Source of the DNA: Gemmatimonadota bacterium
GTDB taxonomy: Bacteria; Gemmatimonadota; Gemmatimonadetes; Longimicrobiales; Gaopeijiaceae
Direction: 5' to 3'
Assembly: GCA_030827315.1 (NCBI GenBank)
Contig: JAURER010000029.1
Coordinates: 1-32,885, forward strand
Length of the DNA stretch: 32,885 bases
Below are positions 7,557-14,455 of the stretch, piece by piece. The notes under the pieces were generated by a model. It had not been told where the DNA came from and searched no databases. It saw only the letters and a program-made list of their open reading frames with translations. Each line of letters begins with the position of its first letter. Within the stretch, counting starts at the first letter, position 1. A program made the position numbers and the translations under genes.

Positions 7557-9794
7557 TCAGAGAGCTGCGTCGAGGTACAGGTCGAGGCGGAAGCCCCGGG
7601 GCGTGGTGAACCCGTACCCGGCGTCCAGCCGAAGGAGCCCGTCCACGAGCGACGCCCCTGCCCCGCCGGCGAAGAAACCGTTCTCGAGGTCGAACGCGTT
7701 TCTGTCCCCGGCCCACCCCCAGTCGCCGAACAGGAGCAGCGCCCCGAAGTCGAACGAACGCGCCACCTCCGCCCGCCCGCGGGCGAATGCCGTACCCGCC
7801 GCGAGGCGCGGTGCGTACCCGCGGAGGGTCCGCGGACCACCCACGTACCAGCGCCTCTGGACGGTGGGGTCGCCCCATGACGTCCCCGCCCCCGCCTCGA
7901 GCAGCACCCGCAGTCGCCCCGGAAACGGAATGACGGACCGACCAACCAGCGACGCACGCACGTAGTCGTCGATGCCGGTCGCTCCGAGGACGTGCAGATC
8001 GAATCCTCCCTGGGCCATCCGTGGGTCCGTCCCCCACCAGGGGCTGACGTCCACCGCGCCTCCGTACTCCCACCCCTCTTCGGCCACGATGTTGGTCCGG
8101 TACGCCCAGTCGTCGTGCCAGAACTGGAACAGGGCGAAGCTCGTGTTGACGTTCGCCGCCTGGTGGTATTCCGCGAAGCCCCGCACCCGGTACGACCGTC
8201 GGGCCGCGCCGGGCGGCTGGACTGTCAGCGATGCGCCCGACCGGTACCAGTAGTCCCCGTCGTCACGTCCAAAGAGCAGGGCGAGCAGGGAGTTCCCCGG
8301 GCCGAGGTGGCGCGCGCCTTCGTCGATCGGCACCAGATCGCGGTAGCCCGACACCGCGACCCGGCGTCTCAGCGTCTCCTGCGCCACGTCCACCCCGACA
8401 TTGGGCCACAGGTCGCCGAAACCGACGCGGCCCGTGAGCGACAGGGTCAGGGGACCGGCCGGACTCCCGGGCCGGGCCTGCCAGCGCCCACCGAGCGACA
8501 GCGCCTCAACCCGGTTGAAGCGGACGAGGTCGGGGCGCTGCAGCCCCCACCGGAATGTCGTGGGCATCTGCGGAAGCGAAGCCAGCGGCAGGTCGGCGAG
8601 CCGTGAGAACCTCTCCTCGAGCTCGGCCTCGGACGAGAAGCCCGCGGCATCGTCCCAGACGGGCGGAGGCAGCTCCGGGCTGGTTCCAAGGAAGGCCCGG
8701 TCCGTCGGCACCAGGTAGCTCGCCGCCCGGCGGTCCCGCGCTCGATCGTTCCAGCCGCTGTGCGACACCTCGAACGGGACCTCCTCGCCGAACGCCAGCT
8801 GGTTGAGGTACGCCATGGCCTCGCTGCGCTTGCGGAAGTTCGCCTCGGGCAGCGCCGGCACGCCGCGGGCGCGACCCGCCTCTGTGATCACCGCTTCGAT
8901 CTCGTAGGCGTAGTCCAGCGATATCGGTGCCTGGAGCACGCCCGCGGCCACGACGCCCTCCACCCTCATGCTGCGCGGGAGCCAGACCTCGAAGTCCCAG
9001 AGCGAGTAGTCGACCGAAATCATGGAAACTTCTGCCGTCCACGGCTTGAGCAGACCGGGGACCGAGCGCAGATCCGGATCGTCCTCCTCGAGGTCCGGGA
9101 CGTCGCGGAAGGCGTCGAAGGTGTCCGACAGTCGGTACACGGCGCGCACGAGGGCCCCGGACTCCGGTTCGATCCAGAGCGCCCCGGTCATGCGGTGGAC
9201 ATCCGCGACGCGCGGGACGACCTGGAGCTCCACAGCCACGATCCGCCGTCCGTCGGGCAAAGCCAGGACGAGGGAGTCCGCGGAGCTGAACCAGTAGCGG
9301 TCGACGTACTCCGGGTAGAGCGGGTGCTCGAACCGGAAGCCGTCTCCCTGAGCATCGCCCGCGTCTTCGCCGTCGCCCCCCAGCCCGAAGAAGAGGCGAT
9401 CGTTCATGGGATCGAACGCGGCATCGAACCGGCCGAGGTCGACGTTTTCGCGGTCGACGCCCGCGGGCGTCTGCTCCCGGTACGCGAGCAGCTGCACGAG
9501 GTTCTCGCCGTCGCGATCCCACCAGAGCCGGTGAGCCGACTCCGAGCGGTAGAGCGTCCGGTCCTTGAGCGGCATGCGGAGCGCCGCGGCGATCCGCTGG
9601 CGAACGACGGCCGTGTAGCGCAGTACGTCGTCGTCGATCCGTGCCCGCGCGTCCATGGCGGCGAGGTGCAGTCGGCGGGCGAGGGGGTCCCGGTAGCTGT
9701 CGGCCCGGGCGCCGACCGGCTCCTGCCCGCCCAGCGCGGACGCCGCGAACGATGAAGCGGCGAGCACTGCGGCCATGCGGGCACCAAGCTTCAT
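7557..9794 (-). CDS. Omp85/BamA-superfamily-like outer membrane protein with unfamiliar N-terminal domain
   Basis: A 745-residue exported protein. A signal peptide (MKLGARMAAVLAASSFAASA, then LGGQ) is followed by about 320 residues that do not look like standard POTRA repeats. This part includes TGALWIEPESGALVRAVYRL, reminiscent of the LolA-like fold seen in lipoprotein-handling proteins; that resemblance is weak and is inference. The last ~370 residues alternate aromatic and small residues as in a beta-barrel and contain GGPRTLRGY near residue 652. This matches the conserved RGY/F motif of Omp85 loop 6, and is followed by typical final strands. The last residue is Leu rather than the usual Phe. 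It could be a surface-antigen type barrel, a translocation or assembly factor, or a porin-like protein. The ATG overlaps the upstream gene's stop (ATGA), with GGAGA 7 bases upstream. Confidence 0.8.
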   Translation of the reverse strand: MKLGARMAAVLAASSFAASALGGQEPVGARADSYRDPLARRLHLAAMDARARIDDDVLRYTAVVRQRIAAALRMPLKDRTLYRSESAHRLWWDRDGENLVQLLAYREQTPAGVDRENVDLGRFDAAFDPMNDRLFFGLGGDGEDAGDAQGDGFRFEHPLYPEYVDRYWFSSADSLVLALPDGRRIVAVELQVVPRVADVHRMTGALWIEPESGALVRAVYRLSDTFDAFRDVPDLEEDDPDLRSVPGLLKPWTAEVSMISVDYSLWDFEVWLPRSMRVEGVVAAGVLQAPISLDYAYEIEAVITEAGRARGVPALPEANFRKRSEAMAYLNQLAFGEEVPFEVSHSGWNDRARDRRAASYLVPTDRAFLGTSPELPPPVWDDAAGFSSEAELEERFSRLADLPLASLPQMPTTFRWGLQRPDLVRFNRVEALSLGGRWQARPGSPAGPLTLSLTGRVGFGDLWPNVGVDVAQETLRRRVAVSGYRDLVPIDEGARHLGPGNSLLALLFGRDDGDYWYRSGASLTVQPPGAARRSYRVRGFAEYHQAANVNTSFALFQFWHDDWAYRTNIVAEEGWEYGGAVDVSPWWGTDPRMAQGGFDLHVLGATGIDDYVRASLVGRSVIPFPGRLRVLLEAGAGTSWGDPTVQRRWYVGGPRTLRGYAPRLAAGTAFARGRAEVARSFDFGALLLFGDWGWAGDRNAFDLENGFFAGGAGASLVDGLLRLDAGYGFTTPRGFRLDLYLDAAL

Positions 9795-11041
9795 CGGGAG
9801 ATCTCCAGGCGCTCGAAGTCCTGCCAGCGGACCAGCCTCGTCGGTCGGCCTTCCGGTGTCACGAAGATCCCGTCATGGAGCCTCCCGGCGTCGTGCAGAT
9901 CCTCGAGGACGATCTCGCGCCCGTCACGCAGCATGACCGCGACGCGCTCCTCGTCGAATCTGCGGATCGACGCGATCCGTCCGAACTCCACGCTCAGTTG
10001 CGTGTCACCGTGCCAGCCGTCCAGCGACTCCCAGAGCTGCTCTTCGTCGACGCCCCAGCGAACGGCACCCTCCAGCACGCGGCCGTCGCGGGCACGGACG
10101 GTTCCCCGAATCGGCGCGCCCGGTGAGAACTCGTCGCGCGGCCCCGCCGCCGGCGCCGGGTGCAGGCGCAGCGCGCGGAAGTCCACCCACCGTACCACGG
10201 CCTTCCCGAGCGCCGGGTCCGACACTTCGATGCCGCGGTTGCCCCGGTTCACCTCGTTCGAGCCTCGAAGCGTCCGCTCCTCTCCGCTGACGAGCACGAC
10301 GCGCACGCGACGCGGCCCATCCTGTTCGATCGATGCGATCTCTCTGAACGGAATCTCGACCGCTCCGCCGCCGTCCCGCCCTTCGAGCACGTCGCCGGTG
10401 AGGACGTCGTCGACGTCCCACGCGATGTCCCCCGTGAGCTCGAGGTCTCCCCACGTCACCACCGTGCCGTGAAGACGACGGCTCTCCGGACGGCGCAGCG
10501 AGTCGGGCGGCGAGAGGAAGTCCACGCGCTGGAGCTCACGCCAGCGGAAGGCGCGGTCGGGCAGACCGGATCGCTCCACCACCACCTCGCGCAGTCCGGT
10601 TCCGAGGTCCGTGGACGAGCTCTCCAGGATCAGCTCCTCCCCCGACCGCAGGGTGACCCGGGCGGTGCGCCCATCGACGACGCTCAGCGTCGCGACGTGC
10701 GCGAGGCGCATAGAGACCCGGGACGAAGGGGGATCGGCCAGGTCGTCCTCGTCCCATGTGATCCGCATGCCGAAGGCGACGAGGCTGCGCGCCTCGCGCT
10801 GGACCCGCGCGAAGTCGGGATCGAGGCGCTCGGCCTCCCGGATCCGGTCGGGCGAGATCTGCCGGCGTCCGTCGAGGAAGTCATTCGGCCCCGCTTCGTT
10901 GCGATCCCATCGGAGGAATCCCTCGACCACGTCGCCCTCGGCCGTGTGCACGCGTCCGTAGAGCCGGTCACCGTCGGGCTCCTGCGCGGGGTGAAGGAAG
11001 AGCGCGAGCGCGAACAACGCGCGGATCCACGTCAGCTCCAT
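9791..11041 (-). CDS. Exported protein with three tandem ~110-residue repeats, function unknown
   Basis: 416 residues. A hydrophobic N-terminus (ALFALALFLHPAQ) suggests export, although only one Arg precedes the core. The rest is three diverged copies of one unit, at about residues 27-176 (with an insertion), 189-295 and 310-415. Each copy begins with a G-x-V phrase (LYGRV, LHGTV, IRGTV), continues with an EG-x-(L/V)RW-type strand (GFLRWDRNE, GDIAWDVDD, GAVRWGVDE), has an I-x-SI turn (IASIEQ, IASIRR), a VxVxLxSGEE/RDGRE strand (VTLRSGEEL, VVLVSGEER, VMLRDGREI), and ends in a VRW-x-DF-like block (FRWRELQRVDF, VRWVDFRAL, VRWQDFERL). These look like small beta-barrel modules. No catalytic motif is seen. 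The first gene of the three-gene envelope cluster; ATG 11041 has GAGG 6 bases upstream. Confidence 0.78.
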   Translation of the reverse strand: MELTWIRALFALALFLHPAQEPDGDRLYGRVHTAEGDVVEGFLRWDRNEAGPNDFLDGRRQISPDRIREAERLDPDFARVQREARSLVAFGMRITWDEDDLADPPSSRVSMRLAHVATLSVVDGRTARVTLRSGEELILESSSTDLGTGLREVVVERSGLPDRAFRWRELQRVDFLSPPDSLRRPESRRLHGTVVTWGDLELTGDIAWDVDDVLTGDVLEGRDGGGAVEIPFREIASIEQDGPRRVRVVLVSGEERTLRGSNEVNRGNRGIEVSDPALGKAVVRWVDFRALRLHPAPAAGPRDEFSPGAPIRGTVRARDGRVLEGAVRWGVDEEQLWESLDGWHGDTQLSVEFGRIASIRRFDEERVAVMLRDGREIVLEDLHDAGRLHDGIFVTPEGRPTRLVRWQDFERLEISR

Positions 11042-11094
11042 CCGATCCTCGTCTGGGGTTCTCGTCGACGCTGACCCCTACGCCCGGCCGGACT

Positions 11095-11110
11095 GCCACG
11101 TTTCAGTGGC
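11095..11110. repeat. Inverted repeat in the divergent gap upstream of the envelope cluster
   Basis: GCCAC and GTGGC flank a six-base spacer between the divergent genes at 11041 (-) and 11170 (+). It could be an operator or just a chance hairpin. No convincing -35/-10 pair was found in this 128-base gap. Confidence 0.25.
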
Positions 11111-11169
11111 CCCCGGGCGTGCGCCACATGCCGGACCCGTTCCATGCCGCGCGGGTAGCCGCTCGAACG

Positions 11170-12189
11170 ATGACGAAACGCGAATCGGCTGGCCATACCA
11201 CCGTGCCCGCCCCACCACGACCGTTCCGGGCCCCGTGGTGGGCGCGGGGCCCTCACGTTCAGACCCTGCTCGCGCGGGCGCTCCGATCCGCGAAGGGGCC
11301 GGCGTTCGTCCGCGAGCGACTCGAGACCGCTGACGGGGACTTCCTCGACGTCGACTGGGGACCCGATCCCACCCCCGGCGCCCCGGTTGCGCTCGTCCTC
11401 CACGGGCTCGAAGGGTCGTCGCGCCGGACCTACGTGCGGAGCGTCTGCAGGGAGCTCCTGGCCCGGGGCGTTCGACCCGTGGCGATGAACTTCCGGGGAT
11501 GCAGTGGCGAGCCCAATCGTTCGCTCCGGTTCTATCACTCCGGAGAGACGTCCGACCCGAAGTTCGTCATCGAGGCGATCCGGGTCCGGTACCCCGGGAG
11601 GCGCGTCGGCGCGCTGGGCTTCTCGCTCGGTGGCAACATTCTGCTCAAGATGCTCGGTGAGCGGACGGATGGAGGAAGCGGCCTCCTCGACGCGGCGGTC
11701 GGGATGTCCGTTCCGTACGACCTCGCCGCGGGGTGCGACCTGCTCGAGCGCTCGTTCATGGGGCGCGCGTACTCGACGTACTTTCTGCGTTCTCTGCGCA
11801 GGAAGGTCGCGTGCAAGCGGGACCGCCTGGCGGCGGTGCTCGACCTAGCGGCCGTCGACGGAGCGCGCACCATTCGCGCGTTCGACGATCATTTGACGGC
11901 CCCGCTGAACGGCTTCGCCGACGCCAGCGAGTACTACGGGGCGTGCTCGAGTGAACGCTTTCTGTCGGGCATAAGGGTCCCCACGCTCCTGCTCCATGCC
12001 CGCAACGACCCCTTCCTTCCCCCCGAAGCGATTCCGGAATCGATCGCCCGCGCGAACCCGTCGCTCTACTGGTCGCTCGAGGAACGGGGCGGACACGTGG
12101 GCTTCGTCGAGGGATGGCCGTGGGCGCCGCGCTTCTGGGCCGACGCCGCAGCCGCCGACTTCCTCGCGGGGGGACTCGCGAGCGCCTGA
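11170..12189 (+). CDS. YheT-family alpha/beta hydrolase
   Basis: Serine hydrolase of the YheT/ABHD1-3 group, whose members act on lipids or esters; the true substrate is unknown. From ATG 11170 the protein is 339 aa. The family signature FRAPWWARGPHVQT appears near residue 19. The oxyanion region is LVLHGLEGSSRRTY (residues 76-88), followed by AMNFRGCSGE. The nucleophile is Ser152 in GFSLGGN, the acid is Asp280 in HARNDPF, and the base is His309 in GGHVGF. The catalytic triad is complete. GTG 11119 and ATG 11128 are in frame upstream, but they only add residues that homologues would not have and lack ribosome sites; ATG 11170 also has a weak site. It converges on the small gene at 12232. Confidence 0.92.
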   Translation: MTKRESAGHTTVPAPPRPFRAPWWARGPHVQTLLARALRSAKGPAFVRERLETADGDFLDVDWGPDPTPGAPVALVLHGLEGSSRRTYVRSVCRELLARGVRPVAMNFRGCSGEPNRSLRFYHSGETSDPKFVIEAIRVRYPGRRVGALGFSLGGNILLKMLGERTDGGSGLLDAAVGMSVPYDLAAGCDLLERSFMGRAYSTYFLRSLRRKVACKRDRLAAVLDLAAVDGARTIRAFDDHLTAPLNGFADASEYYGACSSERFLSGIRVPTLLLHARNDPFLPPEAIPESIARANPSLYWSLEERGGHVGFVEGWPWAPRFWADAAAADFLAGGLASA

Positions 12190-12190
12190 C

Positions 12191-12222
12191 GGGACGGAAC
12201 ACCGCCGCTCCCGGTTCCGCCC
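12191..12222. terminator. Hairpin between convergent genes
   Basis: GGGACGGAAC pairs with GTTCCGCCC (six perfect pairs, one A-C mismatch, then two or more G-C pairs) around a 13-base loop. It sits in the 42-base gap between the hydrolase stop and the stop of the convergent gene, so it may serve both strands. There is no T tract. Confidence 0.45.
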
Positions 12223-12231
12223 GGGGACCGA

Positions 12232-12741
12232 TCAGGCGGGACGTCTGCTTCGGAAGAAGACCCGCCCGTGCCATGTCTCGGCCGCCGGTCGCTCCAGCTC
12301 GCCGTCGCGGACCTGGGCGACGCGCGTCAGGCTCGTGTCGAAGACCCGGGTATCCGGTCCCACGCCACCGGCCTCCGCGAGCGCCCGGAACTCCGCCCTC
12401 GAGGCCGTGCGTACCTTCTCGCCGTCGCGGTACCACACAGGGGAATGGTCGATGAACGTGGCGCCCAGCTCCGCGCCGAGCGCACGCAGGTGACCCGTGA
12501 GGGCGTCGATGGAGCACCCCGAAGGCGCCTCCGCGTCCACGTCGACTCCGACCAGGAAAAACCGGCCTTCCCTGAGCTCGCGACCGGATCGGAGCGGATG
12601 CCCGTGCGCCGCCCACTGCTCCAGGAAGCGGTCGACGACCTCCACGCACCGACCCCGCTCGGCGTCCGTGAGCTCACGACTGAGCGGAAAGACCCAGAGC
12701 CGCCCGTGTCCGGGGAGATCCGGGAAAGGAACGCGCGGCAC
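12232..12741 (-). CDS. Conserved small protein of the type often mislabelled 'ABC transporter ATPase'
   Basis: About 169 residues. I recognise the pattern of a widespread, uncharacterised family: an opening LWVFPLSRELTD, a middle FLEQWAAHGHPL then FFLVGVDVD, a signature SGCSIDALTGHLRALG, then VWYRDGEKVRTASRAEFRAL, and a C-terminal TWHGRVFF. Despite the label such proteins often get, no Walker A, Walker B or ABC signature is present, so ATPase activity is not supported. The start is GTG 12741: it lies one base after the permease stop and has GGAGAC 5 bases upstream, so it is translationally coupled to the AI-2E-type gene. An in-frame extension to 12804 would run into the permease gene and lacks support. 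Confidence 0.85.
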   Translation of the reverse strand: MPRVPFPDLPGHGRLWVFPLSRELTDAERGRCVEVVDRFLEQWAAHGHPLRSGRELREGRFFLVGVDVDAEAPSGCSIDALTGHLRALGAELGATFIDHSPVWYRDGEKVRTASRAEFRALAEAGGVGPDTRVFDTSLTRVAQVRDGELERPAAETWHGRVFFRSRRPA

Positions 12742-12742
12742 G

Positions 12743-13813
12743 TCAGTCTCCGAGCTCGGGACGGACCGGGGTCTTCGGTGGATTTTTGTCCAGCAGGACC
12801 GCAACCCAGCGCAGGTCCCGCGTGTTCTCGAGCCAGATCTTCATGACGACCGTCAGCGGAACGGACAGAAGCGCGCCCAGCGGCCCCCATGCCCAGCCCC
12901 AGAAGAGAAGGGACAGGATGACCACGAGCGTCGAGAGTCCGAGCCGACGACCCATCAGGTTCGGTTCCAGGATGTTGCCGAAGAGGGTGTTCACGACCAC
13001 GTAGCCCAGGGTCACCAGCAGCGCGTGGCTGAGCGTCCCCACGAGAATCACGCTCAGCAGCACGGCGGGAACGGCGGCAATGATGGACCCCACCGTCGGC
13101 ACGTAGTTCAGCAGGAACGCGACGAGCCCCAGCAGGACGGGAAAGTCGAGCCCCATCGCATACGACCACGCGCCGAGCAGGAGCCCCGTCGCCAGCGACA
13201 CGACCGTCTTGATCCCTAGATACGTCTGGATCTCGCTGACCACCTTCCCGAGCCGGTCCTCGTCGGGCGAAGAGTGGCCCGTCAGGTAGTAGAATTTGTC
13301 GGGAAAGACTGTCGCCTCGCTGAGCATGAACGCCATGATCAGGAAGACCAGGAAGGTCATCGACAACAGCTGAGCGATCCGACCCAGCGCGTCGCGTGCG
13401 AAGCCCACGACCGCTGCGGGGTCGACGATCTCCGTCGTCACGTAGGCACCGAGCACGATGTCCGTGCGCGCCTCGAACGCCTCGAACCAGGACTCCTGCA
13501 GCTGCGTGAGCGTGTTGAGATAGCGCGGCAGCTCCTTCTGAAGCTCGGAGACGGAGCCGCTCAATACCAGGATCAGGAGCCCCACGCCGGCCACGTTGAC
13601 CAGCACGGGAATGACCACGGCACCCACCGTAGGGACGCGGTGGTTGCGGAGCCACGCCATGAGGGGCAGGCTGAGGATCGCCAGGAAGAGCGCGAGTGCC
13701 GACGGAAGAAGGATCGGCGCCGCGAACTTCAGCCCGTACACGATCACCACGAGACAGGCCAGGCTGAAGAGAAACTTCAGCCCCGGGTTACTGTCTGTGA
13801 GATCGAAGTTCAT
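12743..13813 (-). CDS. AI-2E/PerM-family membrane transporter
   Basis: A 356-residue polytopic membrane protein of the AI-2E transporter superfamily, which holds exporters for autoinducer-2, Na+/H+ antiporters and sporulation permeases; the substrate here is unknown. The first hydrophobic segments (FLFSLACLVVIVYGL, ILLPSALALFLAIL) are followed by the amphipathic soluble region with ELQKELPRYLNTLTQL. The C-terminal half carries the family blocks GLDFPVLLGLVAFLLNYVPT, VGSIIAAVPAVLLSV and GRRLGLSTLVVILSLLFWGW with LSVPLTVVMKIWLE near the end. ATG 13813 begins MNFDLTDSNPG; a longer frame to 13879 is less likely because those residues read as non-coding. The gene ends directly before the small coupled gene and faces away from the release-factor-like gene. 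Confidence 0.92.
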   Translation of the reverse strand: MNFDLTDSNPGLKFLFSLACLVVIVYGLKFAAPILLPSALALFLAILSLPLMAWLRNHRVPTVGAVVIPVLVNVAGVGLLILVLSGSVSELQKELPRYLNTLTQLQESWFEAFEARTDIVLGAYVTTEIVDPAAVVGFARDALGRIAQLLSMTFLVFLIMAFMLSEATVFPDKFYYLTGHSSPDEDRLGKVVSEIQTYLGIKTVVSLATGLLLGAWSYAMGLDFPVLLGLVAFLLNYVPTVGSIIAAVPAVLLSVILVGTLSHALLVTLGYVVVNTLFGNILEPNLMGRRLGLSTLVVILSLLFWGWAWGPLGALLSVPLTVVMKIWLENTRDLRWVAVLLDKNPPKTPVRPELGD

Positions 13814-13877
13814 CGACGGGCGGGAAGACGGAGTAGACCTGCGTAGAGTAGTGATTACCCTCAGCGAGTTCCATAGC

Positions 13878-14225
13878 ATGCCAACGGCCCCCGTCGACGA
13901 CGAAGCCCTGCTGGCCGAGTGCCGGGTGGAGACCTTCCGCGCGGGCGGTCCCGGGGGGCAGCATCAGAACACGACCGAGAGCGGGGTCCGGCTGGTGCAT
14001 TTGCCGACCGGCGTACGCGTGCTCGCGCGCGAGGAGCGCAGCCAGCACCGCAACCGGGCGGTCGCGCTGCGCCGGCTGCGCGAAAAGCTGGCGGAGCTCG
14101 CGCGCGTGGACAGGCCGCGCGTCCCGACCCGGCCCCCGGCCGCGTCGAAGCGACAGCGGGTCGACCAGAAGAAGCGTCGGGGTCGGACGAAACGGCTTCG
14201 CCGTCCGCCCGACCCCGAGGAGTGA
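13878..14225 (+). CDS. RF-1-domain, GGQ-containing peptide chain release factor-like protein
   Basis: A small (115 aa) peptidyl-tRNA hydrolase-type protein with no codon-recognition domain. The GGQ loop is intact as FRAGGPGGQHQNTTES, followed by GVRLVHLPTGVRVLAREERS and QHRNRAVALRRLREKL; the SQHRN motif is typical of the stand-alone RF-1 family related to bacterial ArfB and to mitochondrial MTRFR/C12orf65. The C-terminus is rich in Lys/Arg (KRQRVDQKKRRGRTKRLRR), as in ArfB, where such a tail enters the mRNA channel. The likely role is rescue of stalled ribosomes. ATG 13878 sits 64 bases from the divergent permease start; the ribosome site is weak. Confidence 0.9.
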   Translation: MPTAPVDDEALLAECRVETFRAGGPGGQHQNTTESGVRLVHLPTGVRVLAREERSQHRNRAVALRRLREKLAELARVDRPRVPTRPPAASKRQRVDQKKRRGRTKRLRRPPDPEE

Positions 14226-14233
14226 CGCACGCA

Positions 14234-14251
14234 CCGCACGGGACAGTGCGG
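14234..14251. terminator. Perfect 6-bp hairpin between the release-factor-like gene and the tRNA
   Basis: CCGCAC and GTGCGG pair perfectly around the loop GGGACA, 8 bases after the stop of the plus-strand gene and 6 bases past the tRNA 3' end on the other strand. It can act as a stop for both; no T tract follows. Confidence 0.45.
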
Positions 14252-14257
14252 CGCGAG

Positions 14258-14331
14258 TGGGCCCGCCAGGACTTGAACCTGGGACCTACCGATTATGAGT
14301 CGGCTGCTCTGACCAACTGAGCTACGGGCCC
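14258..14331 (-). tRNA. tRNA with CAU anticodon, most like tRNA-Ile2 (lysidine type), possibly elongator Met
   Basis: A full cloverleaf reads on the minus strand: acceptor GGGCCCG paired with CGGGCCC; D arm GCTC/GAGC; anticodon stem GCCGA/TCGGT with loop CTCATAA (anticodon at 14295-14297); T arm CCAGG/CCTGG with TTCAAGT; discriminator A. The 3' CCA is not encoded (CTC follows), so it is added after transcription. The C4-G69 and C5-G68 pairs match features important for TilS recognition in E. coli tRNA-Ile2, unlike E. coli elongator Met. That would make it the AUA-reading isoleucine tRNA. The identity is inferred; comparison with the other CAU tRNAs of the genome would settle it. Confidence 0.9.
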
Positions 14332-14341
14332 GGATGTTGGG

Positions 14342-14347
14342 AAGATA
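14342..14347 (-). promoter_or_regulatory. Putative -10 box of the tRNA gene
   Basis: TATCTT lies 10 bases before the first base of the mature tRNA on the minus strand, which is the correct distance for a short-leader transcript. The -35 region 17 bases further up is poor (CGTCCA). Confidence 0.4.
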
Positions 14348-14405
14348 GCCCGACGCGCGCCCTATGGACGAGTCCCCGCCAGCGCTAATTTCCCTCCCGT
14401 CGGGT

Positions 14406-14424
14406 CCTCCGACTCATGCGGAGG
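14406..14424 (+). promoter_or_regulatory. Hairpin in the trkA leader
   Basis: CCTCCG and CGGAGG form a 6-bp stem with a 7-base loop. A second small stem (GCGG/CCGC near 14438-14449) holds the only GGAG that could act as a ribosome site for trkA, 12 bases before the ATG. The role is unknown. The rest of the 124-base gap to the tRNA holds no gene. Confidence 0.25.
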
Positions 14425-14455
14425 GCCCCCGCTCACAGCGGAGTTCCGCGAAAAG

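Noticed and set aside
7543-8073. In-frame upstream extension of the small exported protein into the Omp85-like gene
   Set aside because: The extension would overlap the Omp85 gene by over 500 bases and reads as Arg/Gly-rich non-coding sequence; the signal peptide begins only near 7506-7542.
11756-12649. Minus-strand frame of 297 codons across the hydrolase and the small conserved gene
   Set aside because: Antisense to the recognised hydrolase and out of frame with the small gene; Arg/Gly/Pro-rich and without motifs.
13919-14320. Plus-strand frame ending RQDLNLGPTDYESAALTN
   Set aside because: This ending is the familiar false translation of the antisense strand of a tRNA; the region is the CAU tRNA plus part of the release-factor-like gene in another frame.
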